Shown: positions 62,348 to 64,000 of the stretch, one piece after another
How the letters are laid out: the number at the start of each line of letters is the position of its first letter
Numbering within the stretch: the stretch's first letter is position 1
NCBI RefSeq assembly: GCF_014697425.1
Contig: NZ_JACJRU010000018.1
Span: forward strand, 62,001-126,000
DNA from: Nostoc sp. FACHB-110
Lineage (GTDB): Bacteria > Cyanobacteriota > Cyanobacteriia > Cyanobacteriales > Nostocaceae
Direction of reading: 5' to 3'
Length of the DNA: 64,000 nucleotides
Program-made: the position numbers and the translations under genes
Notes under the pieces: model-generated
Told to the model about the DNA's origin: nothing
Database searches by the model: none
Seen by the model: the letters and a program-made list of their open reading frames with translations, nothing else

Positions 62348-63010
62348 ATGCTGAAGCTATATCACAATCATCTCTCAATGAACTCTCGCAGAGTATGGAT
62401 TGCACTGCTAGAAAAAGAACTAGAGTTTGATTTAGTAGACATCAAACTAGATGGTGATCAACTAAAACCAGAATTTTTAGCGATGAATCCTTTCCACCAC
62501 ATTCCAGTTTTCGTAGATGATGGCTTTAATGTGGTGGAATCTTTGGCTATTTTGGATTATTTAGAAGCAAAATATCCTAGCCCTAACTTATTACCTAGCA
62601 ACGCTCAAGATTTAGCAGTTGTGCGAATGGTAGAAATGGCAACAGTCAATGAAGTAATTCCGGCGATGAATCCATTCATTTATAAAATGATGGGTTTTCC
62701 TGGTAATGAAGATTTGCAGAAACTAGAAAAGGCCAAACAACAAATAGCTACAGGGCTAGAATTTTTGGAAAAATTGTTAGGAAATCGCCCATATTTTGGT
62801 AGTGATCAGTTAACTCTTGCCGATATTGTGGCTGGATGTGCTGTACCTTTATTGCCTATGTTGGATTATCCTTTAAATCACTACCAAAAACTCAATGCTT
62901 GGGCTGAAAAATTGATACAGCGCCCGTCTTGGCAAACTACCGCACCTACTCCAGAGTTAATTGAAGCATTTAAATCTCGAATGCAAACTTTGATGGCACA
63001 GCGTCAATAA
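62348..63010 (+). CDS. Glutathione S-transferase family protein
   Basis: A 220-residue protein. The thioredoxin-like N domain reads MLKLYHNHLSMNSRRVWIAL, then NPFHHIPVFVDDG (cis-Pro after HHI) and VVESLAILDYLEAKYP, the glutathione gamma-glutamyl site. The all-helical C domain contains FGSDQLTLADIVAG (N-capping box). A Ser or Asn near residue 12 is the probable catalytic residue. Substrate unknown. It lies 35 bases behind nnr and may share its transcript. Confidence 0.9.
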   Translation: MLKLYHNHLSMNSRRVWIALLEKELEFDLVDIKLDGDQLKPEFLAMNPFHHIPVFVDDGFNVVESLAILDYLEAKYPSPNLLPSNAQDLAVVRMVEMATVNEVIPAMNPFIYKMMGFPGNEDLQKLEKAKQQIATGLEFLEKLLGNRPYFGSDQLTLADIVAGCAVPLLPMLDYPLNHYQKLNAWAEKLIQRPSWQTTAPTPELIEAFKSRMQTLMAQRQ

Positions 63011-63023
63011 ATAGTTACTAAAT

Positions 63024-63066
63024 CGTAATTCGTAATTCAATTTTGAAATAACAATTACGAATTACG
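63024..63066. repeat. Perfect 14-bp inverted repeat between convergent genes
   Basis: CGTAATTCGTAATT (63024-63037) and AATTACGAATTACG (63053-63066) are exact complements around a 15-base loop. Each arm also contains a GTAATTC duplication. It belongs to the common TTACGAATTAC type of cyanobacterial intergenic repeats. Placed between convergent genes it may act as a two-way terminator, although T runs are weak. Confidence 0.65.
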
Positions 63067-63105
63067 CTAGCATCGCCTTAGCGAGTCTTTGGGTGTCATT
63101 ACAAA

Positions 63106-64000
63106 TTACAACTTAACTTGCTGTAAATGACTGCGGGGATTATATGTACGTATAGCCCTAATTTTCTCATAATACTCGCGTTCTTCTGGGCTGAGGTCTT
63201 TTGGTGGTGCGATCGCTACTTTCACCATCTGATCACCACGTCCACCTTTGGGTAAAGGCCAGCCTTTGCCCCGCAAACGCAAGGATTGACCAGAACGCAC
63301 TCCCGCAGGCAATTTGACATTGACACTGCCGTCAGGTGTAGGCACATCAATAGAAGCACCTAAAGTCGCTTCATCGGGTGTAATAGGCACTTCACAGACC
63401 AAATTATCGCCTTCAATTTGGAAAAACGAATGAGGTTGAAATTCAACTTTTAAGTACAAATCTCCCCGTTGCTGTGTCATTGGGTTAATTTGACCTTTAC
63501 CCCGCACCCGCAAACGACTACCAGGTTTAGCACCAGGTGGAATGCGAACATCTATTGTTTCGTTACCCAAGCTAAAGCGTTTCTGCACACCAGCAAACGC
63601 TTCTGCAAAAGTCAGAGTAATTGTTGCTTCCGCATCTTGGGATGCACCCGCACCTGCACCAAAATCTTGGAAACCAAAGTCGTTAAAGCCGCCACCAAAA
63701 CCATTTGGTCTACCTGTACTAGTCCGGTAAGAGTAGTTTTGTCTACCCGCAGCGCGAGGGCCGCCAGGCGCACCACCAAAGCGGCCTAGCAACTCATTGA
63801 TGAATTCATCAAAACTTCCATATTGGCTAAAGTCGAAGCCGTTCATATCAACGCCAGCCCCACCGCCAGGGAAGCCTTCGCCAACTTGTTTCCAATATTG
63901 ACCAAATTGGTCGTATTTTTTGCGCTTATCGGGGTCAGATAATACTTCGTAGGCTTCGTTGACTTCTTTAAAACGCGCTTCTGCTTGTTTGTTGCCAGGG
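63106..64000 (-). CDS. DnaJ/CbpA-type co-chaperone (5' end cut by window)
   Basis: The reverse strand stays open to the window edge (298 codons seen). The visible start is the end of a J domain (FKEVNEAYEVLSDPDKRKKY), followed by a Gly/Phe/Ala-rich region (GGFNDFGFQDFGAGAGA) and two DnaJ C-terminal substrate domains (RFSLGNETIDVRIPPGAKPG, RVRGKGQINP, LYLKVEFQPHSFFQIEGDNL, RLRGKGWPLPKGGRGDQM). The Cys-rich zinc domain of classic DnaJ is absent, so this is a class B protein that delivers clients to DnaK. The HPD motif lies outside the window. Confidence 0.92.
   Translation of the reverse strand, partial: PGNKQAEARFKEVNEAYEVLSDPDKRKKYDQFGQYWKQVGEGFPGGGAGVDMNGFDFSQYGSFDEFINELLGRFGGAPGGPRAAGRQNYSYRTSTGRPNGFGGGFNDFGFQDFGAGAGASQDAEATITLTFAEAFAGVQKRFSLGNETIDVRIPPGAKPGSRLRVRGKGQINPMTQQRGDLYLKVEFQPHSFFQIEGDNLVCEVPITPDEATLGASIDVPTPDGSVNVKLPAGVRSGQSLRLRGKGWPLPKGGRGDQMVKVAIAPPKDLSPEEREYYEKIRAIRTYNPRSHLQQVKL

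Overview
The window is chromosomal DNA from a cyanobacterium, most probably a filamentous, heterocyst-type member of the Nostocales. Supporting signs are the many GCGATCGC (HIP1) octamers, the split RNA polymerase gene rpoC1/rpoC2, the circadian kinase SasA with its KaiB-like domain, small families known mainly from cyanobacteria and plastids (CRR7, DUF3493, DUF2854), and the short heptamer repeats between genes that are typical of Nostoc and Anabaena. I cannot name the species.

Layout. 1-4.2 kb: part of a class II aldolase-like gene, an M42 peptidase, tRNA-Thr(CGU), a DUF3493 membrane protein and an S-layer-homology beta-helix protein whose 3' end carries a MITE. 4.2-6.1 kb: almost 2 kb without a convincing gene, upstream of sasA. 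6.1-14.1 kb: sasA, a GGDEF response regulator, several small conserved proteins, a receiver-only response regulator and polyphosphate kinase. 14.2-23 kb: the most unusual accessory region. It is a minus-strand cluster that reads as a chaperone-usher surface-fibre system (main subunit, second subunit, PapD-like chaperone, usher with carboxypeptidase-regulatory-like domains), next to a large ELWxxDGT/PPC repeat protein. 24-34 kb: a sensor kinase, DUF2267, a secreted Cys-Pro repeat protein, a membrane-anchored repeat protein with a tiny upstream ORF, Hsp33, Uma2, a universal stress protein and HisD. 34.9-46.4 kb: the housekeeping block rpsT, tatD-like, rpoB, rpoC1, rpoC2, ended by a clear intrinsic terminator. 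46.5-52.4 kb: a GIY-YIG protein and three tandem membrane-anchored Ser/Thr kinases. They share almost the same kinase domain but carry different C-terminal domains. 52.5-58.4 kb: a cytochrome P450, TMEM175 and AI-2E membrane proteins, an HxlR/NmrA redox pair, a TetR regulator and the remnant of a second P450. 58.5-64 kb: mnmA, a SPOR-like secreted protein, the NAD(P)HX repair enzyme, a glutathione transferase and a truncated DnaJ-family gene.

Two signals deserve most attention. The first is the chaperone-usher cluster at 14.4-20.1 kb, whose usher has a long N-terminal extension and no visible signal peptide. The second is a regulatory duplication. Three copies of a 7-5-7 palindrome (consensus ATATGAG-N5-CTCATAT) lie before the intact P450 gene. 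Three more, with nearly the same spacing, lie between tetR and a deleted P450 remnant 5.6 kb away. This points to one TetR regulon built on a duplicated P450 promoter. Mobile-DNA traces are limited to two MITE copies, each abutting a stop codon, an IS200/IS605-like end without a transposase, and dispersed palindromic repeats.
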